Shown one piece after another: positions 52,325-62,112 of a stretch of 64,000 nucleotides of DNA (positions within the stretch are counted from its first letter, which is position 1; the number at the start of each line of letters is the position of its first letter). Source of the stretch: Desulfatitalea sp. BRH_c12 (lineage in GTDB: Bacteria; Desulfobacterota; Desulfobacteria; Desulfobacterales; Desulfosarcinaceae). The notes below the pieces were generated by a model. That model searched no databases and had not been told where the DNA came from. It worked only from the letters and a program-made list of their open reading frames with translations. The translations under genes and the position numbers were made by a program. The DNA lies in the NCBI GenBank assembly GCA_000961655.1, contig LADR01000008.1, forward strand, positions 358,501 to 422,500, in the 5' to 3' direction.

Positions 52325-53430
52325 TGATCGATCGCCGTCTGGTCCAATATTTCGACTGGTGGATGCTGTGCCTGACTGCCGCCATCACCACCATAGGACT
52401 GATCAACCTCTATAGTGCCACCAACGCTGGTGCGGATATGCATTCCAGTCTGTTCACAAAGCAATTGATCTGGTACGCAGGCGGTACGGTCATTATGGTG
52501 GCGGCTTTTCTGGTCGATTTCAAAGTCTATGAACGCTGGGGGCATCTCATCTATGTCATCTGTTTAGCGCTGCTGGTGGCGGTTCTGCTGGTTGGAAAAT
52601 TTGTTGCGGGGTCCAAACGCTGGCTGGTGCTCGGCCCGGTTTCCATACAACCTTCTGAAATGGTCAAGATAGCCGTCATTATTATGCTCTCCAAATACTA
52701 CGCACGTGTGGTCAGGACCGAAGGTATAGGGTTCAGGGAACTGATCACCCCCGGGTTGATCACGGCCATTCCCTTCCTTCTCATCGTGCGTCAACCCGAT
52801 TTGGGGACCGCCATGCAGGTCCTTCTGATCGCTTCGGCCATCACCATGTACATTAAAATCGAACGACGTACGCTGATTGCCCTGGTCATCACGGCGGCTT
52901 CGGTCGTCCCCATGATGTGGTTGTTCTTTTTGAAAGGATACCAGAAGGAGCGGATCATGACATTCCTGGACCCTGGTCGCGACCCGTTGGGCGCCGGATA
53001 TCACATCATCCAATCCAAAATTGCAATCGGCTCGGGCATGTTGACCGGCAAAGGATATTTGCAGGGCACACAGAACGCCCTGGACTTTTTACCGGAACAG
53101 CATACCGACTTCATTTTTTCCGTTCTTGCCGAGGAATGGGGGCTCGTCGGCGGCCTGATGATGCTCCTGGTATTTTTGTTGTTGATTGTGTGGGGACTGC
53201 AAATCGCCCAGCGCAGTCGAGATCCCTTTGGCACGATATTGGCAGTAGGGGTGACCGCCATGTTTGCATGGCAGGTGTTTATCAATGTCGGTATGGTCAT
53301 GGGCTTGATGCCGGTAGTCGGCGTAACACTGCCTTTCATCAGTTACGGCGGCTCATCGGTTCTAACGACCATGGCGGGGGTCGGTTTGCTCCTCAATGTG
53401 AGCATGCGACGGTTTAAGTTCGAAAAATAA
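52321..53430 (+). CDS. rodA: Rod-shape glycan polymerase RodA (SEDS family)
   Basis: A 369-residue polytopic protein, about ten membrane segments. SEDS landmarks: GSKRWLVLGPVSIQPSEMVK, RQPDLGTAMQVLLI, LPEQHTDFIFSVLAEEWGL (catalytic Asp in the conserved D-F region) and GVTLPFISYGGSSVLTTM. It polymerises lipid II during elongation, paired with PBP2. ATGA overlap with mrdA shows coupled translation. Confidence 0.95.
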   Translation: MMIDRRLVQYFDWWMLCLTAAITTIGLINLYSATNAGADMHSSLFTKQLIWYAGGTVIMVAAFLVDFKVYERWGHLIYVICLALLVAVLLVGKFVAGSKRWLVLGPVSIQPSEMVKIAVIIMLSKYYARVVRTEGIGFRELITPGLITAIPFLLIVRQPDLGTAMQVLLIASAITMYIKIERRTLIALVITAASVVPMMWLFFLKGYQKERIMTFLDPGRDPLGAGYHIIQSKIAIGSGMLTGKGYLQGTQNALDFLPEQHTDFIFSVLAEEWGLVGGLMMLLVFLLLIVWGLQIAQRSRDPFGTILAVGVTAMFAWQVFINVGMVMGLMPVVGVTLPFISYGGSSVLTTMAGVGLLLNVSMRRFKFEK

Positions 53431-53478
53431 GGAAGACTGCACAGCACACTTTCCACACTGAATAGCCAAGGAGGAACA

Positions 53479-53925
53479 ATGTTTAAAAAAGAGAAAAATC
53501 ACGCCGTCGACTCAGCCGCCATCACCACCCTACTGGGACGCGACACCATCATTGAAGGCACGTTGACGTTCAAAGAAACCATCCGTGTTGACGGGCAGAT
53601 CCGCGGCAAGCTGATCAGCGCCGAAGGGACGCTGATCGTCGGCGAAAATGCGGTTTTGGACGCTGATATTCAAGTCGCCGTGGCCATCGTGAGAGGTAAG
53701 GTCAACGGGCGCGTTGAAGCCAGTCAACGTGTCGAAATCTATGCGCCCGCCCAGGTTCATGGAGACATAGGCGCCCCGGCGGTAGTCATCGATTCCGGCG
53801 TTGTTTTCAATGGAAACTGCCGAATGCAGCCGGAACTTGGCAAGACCGGCAAATCCGCGAAGCCGGATTTGAAAGAGTTGAAGAAAGTCCCCGAATCCAA
53901 GCCGAACGAACAGAAAGTTGCATAA
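53479..53925 (+). CDS. Bactofilin (polymer-forming cytoskeletal protein)
   Basis: A 148-residue bactofilin: IIEGTLTFKETIRVDGQIRG, GTLIVGENAVLDADIQVAVA and VEIYAPAQVHGDIGAPAVVI give the right-handed beta-helix core (about 20-115), flanked by a polar N-terminus and a Lys/Pro/Glu-rich tail. Bactofilins polymerise without nucleotide and scaffold cell-wall enzymes and polarity proteins. AAGGAGG before the ATG. It is 48 bp behind rodA and before the ATP synthase operon promoter; the elongasome cluster seems to end here. Confidence 0.93.
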   Translation: MFKKEKNHAVDSAAITTLLGRDTIIEGTLTFKETIRVDGQIRGKLISAEGTLIVGENAVLDADIQVAVAIVRGKVNGRVEASQRVEIYAPAQVHGDIGAPAVVIDSGVVFNGNCRMQPELGKTGKSAKPDLKELKKVPESKPNEQKVA

Positions 53926-53930
53926 AACCT

Positions 53931-53960
53931 TTGACATTTCGAATGGTCGAATGCTATACA
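53931..53960 (+). promoter_or_regulatory. Sigma-70 promoter of the ATP synthase operon
   Basis: TTGACA (53931-53936), 18-bp spacer, TATACA (53955-53960). Predicted transcript start near 53967, giving an 80-nt leader to atpX. It is just past the bactofilin stop. Confidence 0.75.
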
Positions 53961-54049
53961 GCCCCCTTGTTCACGCCAGTCGACTAGTGTCATTTTTGTG
54001 TCATTTCAAAGTTATAGACCATAAATAATTCGGCATTGGAGGCAGCTTT

Positions 54050-54475
54050 ATGGTTGATATCAATTGGACTGTTTTTGTTCAAATCGCTAATTTTCTTATC
54101 CTTCTTTTCGCTTTAAATGTCGTTTTATTTAAACCCATTCGCAGAATCCTCAACCAACGCAAAGCCAAAATGGCAGCCCTGCGAGACAGTGCTGATGCCA
54201 CCGATCGACACGTCGCGGAAAAGGGCCAGGCTTTCACTGATGGGATCAAGGAAGCCCGGCTGCAAGGTCAGAAACAAAAAGAGGCCATGCTGAAGGCCGC
54301 CACCGATGAGGAAAAAGAGATTGTGGCCCGGATCAACGCCAAGGCACAGGAAGATTTGGCGATTGTAAAGGCCAGAATCGAAAAAGATACTGAAGCTGTT
54401 CGGAGTGCACTGGAGAAGGAGGTCGATACCTTCGCCGGTGCCATCACGCAGAAAATCTTGGGGAGGGCGGCCTGA
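54050..54475 (+). CDS. atpX: ATP synthase subunit b' (peripheral stalk)
   Basis: A 141-residue b-type stator subunit: N-terminal helix FVQIANFLILLFALNVVLFK followed by a long charged helix. It has no signal peptide, unlike the next b. Together the two make the heterodimeric peripheral stalk found in deltaproteobacteria, cyanobacteria and others. The start has TTGGAGG 9 bp upstream. Its stop overlaps the atpF start. Confidence 0.9.
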   Translation: MVDINWTVFVQIANFLILLFALNVVLFKPIRRILNQRKAKMAALRDSADATDRHVAEKGQAFTDGIKEARLQGQKQKEAMLKAATDEEKEIVARINAKAQEDLAIVKARIEKDTEAVRSALEKEVDTFAGAITQKILGRAA

Positions 54476-55089
54476 TGAAGAGTGGTGGACGTTGCGGCAT
54501 GTCGCGGCTGAATTGGCCTGTCATTGCAGTTTCAACTGCAGCGATCGTGTCGGTGTTGTTAGTCGGGGTTCCGGCTTGGGCGGTGAGCGAGGGCGGTCAT
54601 GGCGGAGACCATGGCGGATGGCAGGCGACCGACTGGTACCGGGTGATGAATTTCGCGGTGCTGGCTATCGGTCTTTATCTTTTGTTGCGCAAGCCGGCTG
54701 GGCAGGCGCTGAGCGGCCGGATCAAGGGTATCGCTCAGGAGTTAGAAGACCTGGAAGCCCGCAAGGCGGTGGCTGAAAAGCAGCTCGCCGACTACAGCAA
54801 CCGGCTGAACGCGCTCGACAAGGAAGCGTCCACCATAGTCGCCGAGTATGTGCGCCAAGGCGAAGAGGCCAAAGCGCGGATTCTCGTTGCGGCTGAAAGC
54901 GCGGCGGACAAGCTCAAGGAGCAGGCTCAGAAAAACATCGATCATGAATTTCAACGTGCACGGCTGACTTTGCAGCAGCAGGTGGTTGAAAAAGCGCTGG
55001 CCAGGGCGGAGAAACTGATTGCAGACAAGATTTCGGCTGCGGACCAGGATCGCCTGATTGATGAATATCTAAACAAGGTGGTGGCATAA
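54475..55089 (+). CDS. atpF: ATP synthase subunit b (peripheral stalk)
   Basis: A 204-residue b subunit. A cleavable-looking signal peptide (about 10-37; NWPVIAVSTAAIVSVLLVGV ending AWAVSE), a His/Gly-rich loop, the membrane helix MNFAVLAIGLYLLLRK, then a long coiled-coil stalk. A signal peptide ahead of the membrane helix is characteristic of one subgroup. It begins 1 bp into the atpX stop and overlaps atpH by 1 bp. Confidence 0.93.
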   Translation: MKSGGRCGMSRLNWPVIAVSTAAIVSVLLVGVPAWAVSEGGHGGDHGGWQATDWYRVMNFAVLAIGLYLLLRKPAGQALSGRIKGIAQELEDLEARKAVAEKQLADYSNRLNALDKEASTIVAEYVRQGEEAKARILVAAESAADKLKEQAQKNIDHEFQRARLTLQQQVVEKALARAEKLIADKISAADQDRLIDEYLNKVVA

Positions 55090-55640
55090 TGAAGAATCTG
55101 GCAATCGCGCGGCGTTATGCCAAAGCGCTCCTACTGATCGGTAAAGAGGACGGGCAGACCGAACAATATCGCCAGGAACTGGATAGCATCGCACGGATGA
55201 TGGCCGACGATGAATACTTGGCCAATACCATCGCCAACCCCCTGTACAAATTTGGTGAACGCAAACAGGTTCTCGTGAAAGTCATTGAGAAACTCGATCT
55301 CACCAGAGTGATGTCCGCGTTTCTGCAATTGTTGTTTGAAAAAGGCCGCATCGGATTTATCGGCAGCATCAATGATTTCTACCAGATGCTGGCCGACGAA
55401 GTGAAAGGTGTGGCTCGCGCCAGTTTGGTTTCGGCAAGCGAACTGACTGCCGATACCATTGAAAAGATCCGTTCGGCCTTGTCCAGAAAGACAGGCAAGG
55501 AGGTCGTTCTGGAAGTGGAACAAGACCCTGGGCTTATCGGGGGTATTGTGACCCGTATTGGGGATCTGGTCTTGGATGGGAGCATTAGAACACAATTACT
55601 CAATATGAGGGACTCTTTAAAAAGGGGTGAGCGTGCATAA
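55089..55640 (+). CDS. atpH: ATP synthase subunit delta
   Basis: A 183-residue OSCP/delta protein joining the peripheral stalk to the top of F1. Landmarks: [43 protein letters not shown], and the C-terminal [25 protein letters not shown] end. Overlaps atpF and atpA by single bases. Confidence 0.95.
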   Translation: MKNLAIARRYAKALLLIGKEDGQTEQYRQELDSIARMMADDEYLANTIANPLYKFGERKQVLVKVIEKLDLTRVMSAFLQLLFEKGRIGFIGSINDFYQMLADEVKGVARASLVSASELTADTIEKIRSALSRKTGKEVVLEVEQDPGLIGGIVTRIGDLVLDGSIRTQLLNMRDSLKRGERA

Positions 55641-57157
55641 TGGAACTAAGAGCTGAAGAAATTAGTCAAATCATTAAAGAGCAGATTACCGATTACGACA
55701 AAAAGGTCGAACTGAGCGAAACGGGCGTGGTCCTGTCCGTGGGTGACGGCATTGCCCGCGTCTACGGTCTGGAAAAGGTTATGGCTATGGAACTGGTCGA
55801 GTTCCCTGGCGGGATCCTCGGACTGGTGCTCAACCTGGAAGAGGACAACGTCGGTGTCGCCGTCATGGGTGAAGACATTCACATCAAAGAAGGCGACATG
55901 GTTAAACGGACCGGTAAGATCGCCCAGGTCCCGGTCGGCGAAGCTGTGTTGGGCCGTGTTGTGGATGCCATGGGCGCCCCGATCGACGGCAAGGGACCGA
56001 TCGATGCCAAGGAGTTCCGCCGTGTTGAAATGGTGGCCCCCGGCGTCATCCAGCGCAAAAGCGTTCATGAACCCTGCTACACCGGATTAAAAGCCGTCGA
56101 TGCCATGACCCCGGTCGGCCGCGGTCAACGCGAGTTGATCATCGGTGATCGTCAGATCGGCAAAACCGCATGTGCCATCGATGCTATTCTGGCTCAGAAA
56201 AATAGCGACATTTATTGTATCTATGTTGCCTGTGGACAGAAACGGTCCACGGTTGCCCAAGTGCATGCCGTTCTGGAAAAAAACGGCGCCATGGAATATA
56301 CCACCATCGTCTCGGCCACCGCCAGCGACCCGGCTACCTTGCAGTTTATCGCACCTTATGCCGGTACCGCCATGGGCGAATATTTTCGCGACAATGGCAA
56401 ACATGCCCTGATCATTTACGATGACTTGTCCAAACAAGCTGCCGCTTACCGCCAAGTCTCCCTGCTGCTGCGCCGCCCGCCCGGACGCGAAGCCTATCCC
56501 GGCGACATTTTTTACAACCATTCCCGACTGCTCGAGCGTTCATCCAAGTTAAGCGACGAGTTGGGCGCCGGTTCTCTGACGGCCTTGCCCATCATCGAAA
56601 CACAAGCCGGTGACGTTTCGGCCTATATCCCCACCAACGTTATTTCGATTACCGACGGGCAGATCTACCTGGAACCGAGTTTGTTCTTTGCCGGTATTCG
56701 GCCGGCTATTAACGTTGGCCTTTCGGTATCGCGCGTCGGCGGCGCCGCCCAGGTCAAGGCCATGAAACAGGTGGCCGGTACCCTGCGCCTGAGCATGGCC
56801 CAATACCGTGAACTCGAAGCATTCGCAGCTTTCGGCAGCGATCTTGATGCTGCTACCCAGCGTCAGTTGACGCGCGGCGCGCGTCTGGTGCAGATCCTGA
56901 AACAGCCCCAGTACCAACCGCTGCCCATGGAGAAACAGGTGACGATTCTGTTTGCCGGTTCGCGCGGTTACCTTGATAAATATCCTGTGACCATGGTCAC
57001 CAAGTACGAGGCCGGCCTTTATCCCTTCATTGAAGAGCGGTTCCCTCAAGTCTTCGAAGGCCTCAAATCAAAGCAAGCCATTGACAGCGATTTGGAAAAG
57101 CTGATGAACGAGGCATTGAAAGCTTACGACGAGGAGTTCAAAGATACCATTAAGTAG
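55640..57157 (+). CDS. atpA: ATP synthase subunit alpha
   Basis: A 505-residue noncatalytic F1 subunit. Walker [15 protein letters not shown] near 170-183, Walker [12 protein letters not shown], and the signature [18 protein letters not shown]-terminal beta-barrel 25-95. Standard length. The start overlaps the atpH stop (TAATGG), and it is 55 bp before atpG. Confidence 0.98.
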   Translation: MELRAEEISQIIKEQITDYDKKVELSETGVVLSVGDGIARVYGLEKVMAMELVEFPGGILGLVLNLEEDNVGVAVMGEDIHIKEGDMVKRTGKIAQVPVGEAVLGRVVDAMGAPIDGKGPIDAKEFRRVEMVAPGVIQRKSVHEPCYTGLKAVDAMTPVGRGQRELIIGDRQIGKTACAIDAILAQKNSDIYCIYVACGQKRSTVAQVHAVLEKNGAMEYTTIVSATASDPATLQFIAPYAGTAMGEYFRDNGKHALIIYDDLSKQAAAYRQVSLLLRRPPGREAYPGDIFYNHSRLLERSSKLSDELGAGSLTALPIIETQAGDVSAYIPTNVISITDGQIYLEPSLFFAGIRPAINVGLSVSRVGGAAQVKAMKQVAGTLRLSMAQYRELEAFAAFGSDLDAATQRQLTRGARLVQILKQPQYQPLPMEKQVTILFAGSRGYLDKYPVTMVTKYEAGLYPFIEERFPQVFEGLKSKQAIDSDLEKLMNEALKAYDEEFKDTIK

Positions 57158-57212
57158 CTTTCATCATTCGCTCAAGTGACTGCAGACCATTAAAGGATAA
57201 GGGCTTAGCTGT

Positions 57213-58109
57213 ATGGCAACTTTAAAGGAAGTACAACTCAAGATATCCGCCGTTAAAAAGACCAAGCAGATCACAAAAGCCATGAATATGGTGGCTGCAT
57301 CCCGACTCAGGGGCGCTCAAAGCCGCATGGTGGGCTTTCGCCCCTACGCCTCAAAATTCGAGGCGGTGTTGGGAAGCCTTGCGCAAAGTGCCGGAGAAGG
57401 CAGCAGTCCATTGCTGATTGCCAGGGAGGAGATCAAACGGACGCACATCATCCTGTGTACCTCCGACCGCGGGTTGTGCGGTGGCTTCAACACCAACCTG
57501 ATCGAGAAAGCTGCCGATCTTGCCCAGGAAAAGATCGCTAAAGGCATTGAGGTGTCGTTCACGGCATTCGGCAAAAAAGGCCGTGACTGGATGCGTCGTG
57601 AAAAACGCACGATGGTGGATCAGCATCTGGGTGTCGTCGGAGGCACTTTCGGTTTCAACGTGGCCTCGACATCCGGCCGCAGAATGGTCACTGGCTTCCT
57701 GGAAAACGAATATGATGAAGTCATCATCGTCTATGCCGAGTTCTTGAGCATGGCCAGGCAAATTCCGGTGATCAAACAGGTGTTGCCTATTCCTCCTCTT
57801 GAAAAGGCCGACGAGGCCTTGCAGGCGGATGCGGACGCACCGTACTTACCCGAGCACATTACCGAGCCGTCACCGGAAGCCCTTTTGGGCGAACTGTTGC
57901 CCAAAAGCGTGGATGTACAAATTTATCGTGCGTTGCTGGAGACATCGACCAGCGAACATGCCGCCCGTATGATGGCCATGGATAACGCCACCAAGGCGTG
58001 CAACGACATCATCCAAAGCCTGACATTGGCCTACAACAAAGCGCGGCAGGCCGCAATTACGGGTGAATTGATGGATATCGTGGGCGGCGCCGAGGCCCTC
58101 AAAGGTTAA
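57213..58109 (+). CDS. atpG: ATP synthase subunit gamma
   Basis: A 298-residue rotor subunit. N-terminal helix with KTKQITKAMNMVAASRLRGA and C-terminal helix ending AYNKARQAAITGELMDIVGG are the family signature. The central Rossmann-like domain has a GLCGGFN motif. Slight length excess over E. coli (287). It precedes atpD by 36 bp. Confidence 0.97.
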   Translation: MATLKEVQLKISAVKKTKQITKAMNMVAASRLRGAQSRMVGFRPYASKFEAVLGSLAQSAGEGSSPLLIAREEIKRTHIILCTSDRGLCGGFNTNLIEKAADLAQEKIAKGIEVSFTAFGKKGRDWMRREKRTMVDQHLGVVGGTFGFNVASTSGRRMVTGFLENEYDEVIIVYAEFLSMARQIPVIKQVLPIPPLEKADEALQADADAPYLPEHITEPSPEALLGELLPKSVDVQIYRALLETSTSEHAARMMAMDNATKACNDIIQSLTLAYNKARQAAITGELMDIVGGAEALKG

Positions 58110-58145
58110 GACGAATAACTGACTCAGTTTACAGGAGGTCTTTAG

Positions 58146-59567
<1,422 letters not shown>

Positions 59568-59583
59568 CGTGTAAGGGGAGAGC

Positions 59584-60000
59584 ATGGCTGAAAATATTAA
59601 ACTCGAAATCGTGACCCCGGAGAAATCGGTCGTCAGCGAAGAAGCCAAAATCGTCATGGCGCCCGGCACATTGGGAGAATTTGGTGTGCTATCCGGCCAT
59701 ACGCCCTTTATGACCGGTTTAAAGCTTGGAACGGTCCGCTATGTCGATACGGCCGGTAAAGAGCGCTTCGTCTTCGTAAGCGGCGGATTCGCCGAAGCTC
59801 TGCCCGATCGGGTAACCATACTGGCTGAATCGGCCGAAAGGCGCAAAGACATTGACATCGAAAGGGCCCTGGCAGCCAAAGCGCGTGCCGAGGATCGGCT
59901 TTCAAAAGCTGGCGATGATGATGTGGATTTTACGCGCGCCCGCGCGGCGCTGACAAGGGCCATTATGCGCATTCGTCTCGCGGAAACCCCGCGGGTTTGA
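59584..60000 (+). CDS. atpC: ATP synthase subunit epsilon
   Basis: A 138-residue subunit: N-terminal beta-sandwich (1-85; LEIVTPEKSVVSEEAKIVMA, GEFGVLSGHTPFMTGLKLG) and C-terminal helical hairpin (DIERALAAKARAEDRL, FTRARAALTRAIMRIRL) that can inhibit ATP hydrolysis. Last gene of the operon; F0 a and c genes are not here. Confidence 0.97.
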   Translation: MAENIKLEIVTPEKSVVSEEAKIVMAPGTLGEFGVLSGHTPFMTGLKLGTVRYVDTAGKERFVFVSGGFAEALPDRVTILAESAERRKDIDIERALAAKARAEDRLSKAGDDDVDFTRARAALTRAIMRIRLAETPRV

Positions 60001-60021
60001 CATTCGATTGCAAACGAAATC

Positions 60022-60055
60022 AAAAGGGCAACCTGAATGGGTTGCCCTTTTTTTT
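60022..60055 (+). terminator. Rho-independent terminator of the ATP synthase operon
   Basis: GGGCAACC/GGTTGCCC stem extended by AAAA/TTTT, followed by a long T-run, 22 bp past atpC. Confidence 0.95.
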
Positions 60056-60070
60056 CGGATCGGAACAATA

Positions 60071-60084
60071 ATGGTACTTACCAT
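60071..60084. promoter_or_regulatory. Inverted repeat upstream of glmU-like gene
   Basis: ATGGTA-CT-TACCAT, 6-bp arms, 25 bp before the start codon at 60110. It lies where a promoter or operator is expected between the atp terminator and the gene. Role unknown. Confidence 0.35.
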
Positions 60085-60109
60085 TTCGGAAAATTAGCGA
60101 GTTAGCCTT

Positions 60110-60865
60110 ATGAAAAAACCAACGTGTGGCGTCGTTATATTGGCCGCCGGCCTGGGTACCCGGATGAAATCGGATAAGGCCAAGGTGCTCCATGAGATCT
60201 GCGGTTCTCCCATGATTGAATATGTGGTCGGCACAGCTCGGGCAGTTGCGGGCGACAATGTCGTCGTTGTGGTCGGACATCAGGCGGAACTGGTCCGGTC
60301 GACGGTACGCAAAATCGGTGCTACCTATTTTGCCCTTCAGGAAGAGCAACATGGAACCGGGCATGCCATGGTTTGCGCCATGCCCCATATCCCGGAGGAT
60401 GTCGCTCAAGTGGTTGTTCTTTGCGGTGATGTGCCACTTATTCGCCCAGCCACAATCGAACGGCTGCTATCCGACCATATCGCCCATGAAAGAGATGCGA
60501 CCCTATTGGCGGTTGCCGTCCCCGATCCTACAGGATATGGTCGTATCATTATGAATTCAGGCTGTCTCAGCGCCATTGTCGAGGAAGCCGACGCCGACGG
60601 CGAGCAAAAGAAAATTCGAACCATTAACACCGGGATCTACGCCGCAAAACGGTCTTTTCTGGAAAAAGCATTGCCGCAACTACGTTCCGACAATGCCCAA
60701 AAAGAGATCTATCTGACCGATATCATCGGTATAGGATACAAGGAGAGCCGGAATATCGGGGTTGTCCTGGGAAACGACAGCAATGAAATCATCGGCGTCA
60801 ACAGTCCCGAAGATCTGCAAGCCGCCGAAAAGTCGATGCGTCTCCGGATTCGTGAAAAATCTTGA
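60110..60865 (+). CDS. glmU: UDP-N-acetylglucosamine pyrophosphorylase domain only (GlmU N-terminal half)
   Basis: A 251-residue nucleotidyltransferase. Signature AAGLGTRMKSDKAKVLHEI, QEEQHGTGHAMVCA, VVLCGDVPLIRP and NTGIYAAKRSFLEKAL. E. coli GlmU is about 456 residues with a C-terminal left-handed beta-helix acetyltransferase; that half is absent here, and the coding frame closes cleanly at 60865 with no remnant downstream. It makes UDP-GlcNAc if GlcNAc-1-P comes from another acetyltransferase. Similar short GlmU genes next to atpC are usual in deltaproteobacteria. It lacks a terminator; the next promoter overlaps its stop codon. Confidence 0.88.
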   Translation: MKKPTCGVVILAAGLGTRMKSDKAKVLHEICGSPMIEYVVGTARAVAGDNVVVVVGHQAELVRSTVRKIGATYFALQEEQHGTGHAMVCAMPHIPEDVAQVVVLCGDVPLIRPATIERLLSDHIAHERDATLLAVAVPDPTGYGRIIMNSGCLSAIVEEADADGEQKKIRTINTGIYAAKRSFLEKALPQLRSDNAQKEIYLTDIIGIGYKESRNIGVVLGNDSNEIIGVNSPEDLQAAEKSMRLRIREKS

Positions 60866-60891
60866 CTTGGCAGCTTGCCAACGCTTATAGT
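60862..60891 (+). promoter_or_regulatory. Sigma-70 promoter with spacer palindrome, upstream of zapB-like gene
   Basis: TTGACT (60862-60867, overlapping the glmU stop), 18-bp spacer, TATAGT (60886-60891). The spacer holds TTGGCA-GCT-TGCCAA, an inverted repeat with 6-bp arms. Transcript start predicted near 60898. A repressor could bind in the spacer. Confidence 0.65.
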
Positions 60892-60913
60892 AAACTCAAA
60901 TATGAGGTGGACA

Positions 60914-61153
60914 TTGGATCAAGAATCGGTATTGCAACAGTTTGATTTTTTGACTCAAAAAATAGAACTACTGATCGAAGCCTGCAAACAGCGCGAAAAT
61001 GAAAATGCCGACCTGAAGCGGCAAATGGAACAGCTGATCTCGCAGCTGCAGGAAAAAGAGGTTAGCGAGAAGCGGGATGAAGAGCTGAAAGCTTTGGTCA
61101 AAACTAAAATTGATAGTCTGATGGGCAGACTTTCTGAGTTCACGGAAGAGTGA
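60914..61153 (+). CDS. zapB: Short coiled-coil protein, ZapB-like division factor
   Basis: A 79-residue coiled-coil protein from TTG 60914, which has GAGGTG 5 bp upstream; an in-frame ATG at 60902 lies almost at the predicted transcript start. Sequence: VLQQFDFLTQKIELLIEACK, then Glu/Lys/Gln heptads. ZapB bridges FtsZ rings through ZapA in enterobacteria. The identification rests on length, coiled-coil nature and position directly before zapA; sequence alone is weak. Confidence 0.65.
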   Translation: MDQESVLQQFDFLTQKIELLIEACKQRENENADLKRQMEQLISQLQEKEVSEKRDEELKALVKTKIDSLMGRLSEFTEE

Positions 61154-61193
61154 GGACTTTATTATATACGGAACTTAAGGGGAATGTTGTTCG

Positions 61194-61487
61194 TTGGATC
61201 AGGTACTAACCATAGATGTCTTAGGGCAGCCGTTTACCTTTAAGACCGATTCGAACGTGTCGGATGCCAAGGCGGTTGCCGATTATGTCATCAGATCGGT
61301 TGATCAAGCAAAGACGCAGTGTTCACATAAAACGTTGTCTCCTGATAAAGGGTCGATATTGATATTGACTGCATTGAATATAACGAATGAGTTTTTTGAT
61401 CTCAAAAAGAAACATCAGCAGTTATTGCACGATATCGAACAACGTTCCGCGAATTTGCTAAATACGCTCGACTCTCAACTTGTTTAG
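61194..61487 (+). CDS. zapA: Cell division protein ZapA
   Basis: A 97-residue FtsZ-associated protein. TTG start with AAGGGG upstream. The globular part has VLTIDVLGQPFTFKTDSNVS (family LxILGR-like start) and the helix KGSILILTALNITNEFFDLK; the tail is coiled-coil. It promotes FtsZ filament bundling. Together with the ZapB-like gene it forms a small division operon. Confidence 0.9.
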   Translation: MDQVLTIDVLGQPFTFKTDSNVSDAKAVADYVIRSVDQAKTQCSHKTLSPDKGSILILTALNITNEFFDLKKKHQQLLHDIEQRSANLLNTLDSQLV

Positions 61488-61757
61488 CGGGTTCGCGCGG
61501 TGGCACGCTTAATCGAAGGTACGTACTTGTCTTGCGTTAACATCCGAATGAAGCCCCGCGTTCCGCTCTTGCCGGCAACACAGGCAACAAACGTATTGAT
61601 ACTATTTGGGTTTTACCCCTGCTGTGCGCGTGATTGGAAAATGTGCTTTGACCCAACATTTTCTTAAACGGGAGCCAAGTCTGATTTCGGTGTGCAAGTT
61701 CTGCATGTACAGAAAAGCCTAAAGAAGTCGCAAGGCGCCCACTTGCCTTTTTGGATC
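61488..61757 (+). ncRNA. Candidate small-RNA region downstream of zapA (6S RNA position)
   Basis: No acceptable ORF. In many proteobacteria the 6S RNA gene lies directly after zapA, and this is the same place. Structure seen: GAAAATGT/ACATTTTC (8-bp stem near 61637-61664), and GCAAG/CTTGC followed by CTTTTT near 61730-61757, a weak terminator. I could not fold the whole as the long 6S hairpin, so identity and limits are uncertain. Confidence 0.3.
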
Positions 61758-62112
61758 AAAGGCCATCCCAACACGGCAATTCGGTGGGGGTACCTCCCAG
61801 CTCATGGGATAACCATCCCTCGCGAAAGCACTATTTGTTCGCGGACGTTTGTCATCTCCCATCAAAGTCCCATTCAGATCCGCTTCCACCATCATTCAAG
61901 CGCCCATTATGAAAAGACAGCCCATTGTTAAGCCTATGCTTACCCGTGGGCGCAGTGTGCAGGCGATAAGACATGTCCTATTGCGGTTAGGGTTGCCTGC
62001 CAGCAAAGGATTTCAGGCCATTTTCGAATTCTGTGAACTCAGTGACAATGAGGGCAAAGGGGCGGAGTTGCTCAATGGCCGGTATTAACTATAAAAATAA
62101 CTATGTGGAGGC
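61758..62112. other. Unassigned region upstream of rny
   Basis: 355 bp. Two plus-strand frames (61692-61931, 61849-62088) are unremarkable and lack ribosome-binding sites. GGGAT-AACC-ATCCC near 61806-61819 is a small hairpin. It may belong to the small-RNA region or hold the rny promoter; nothing more can be said. Confidence 0.3.
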
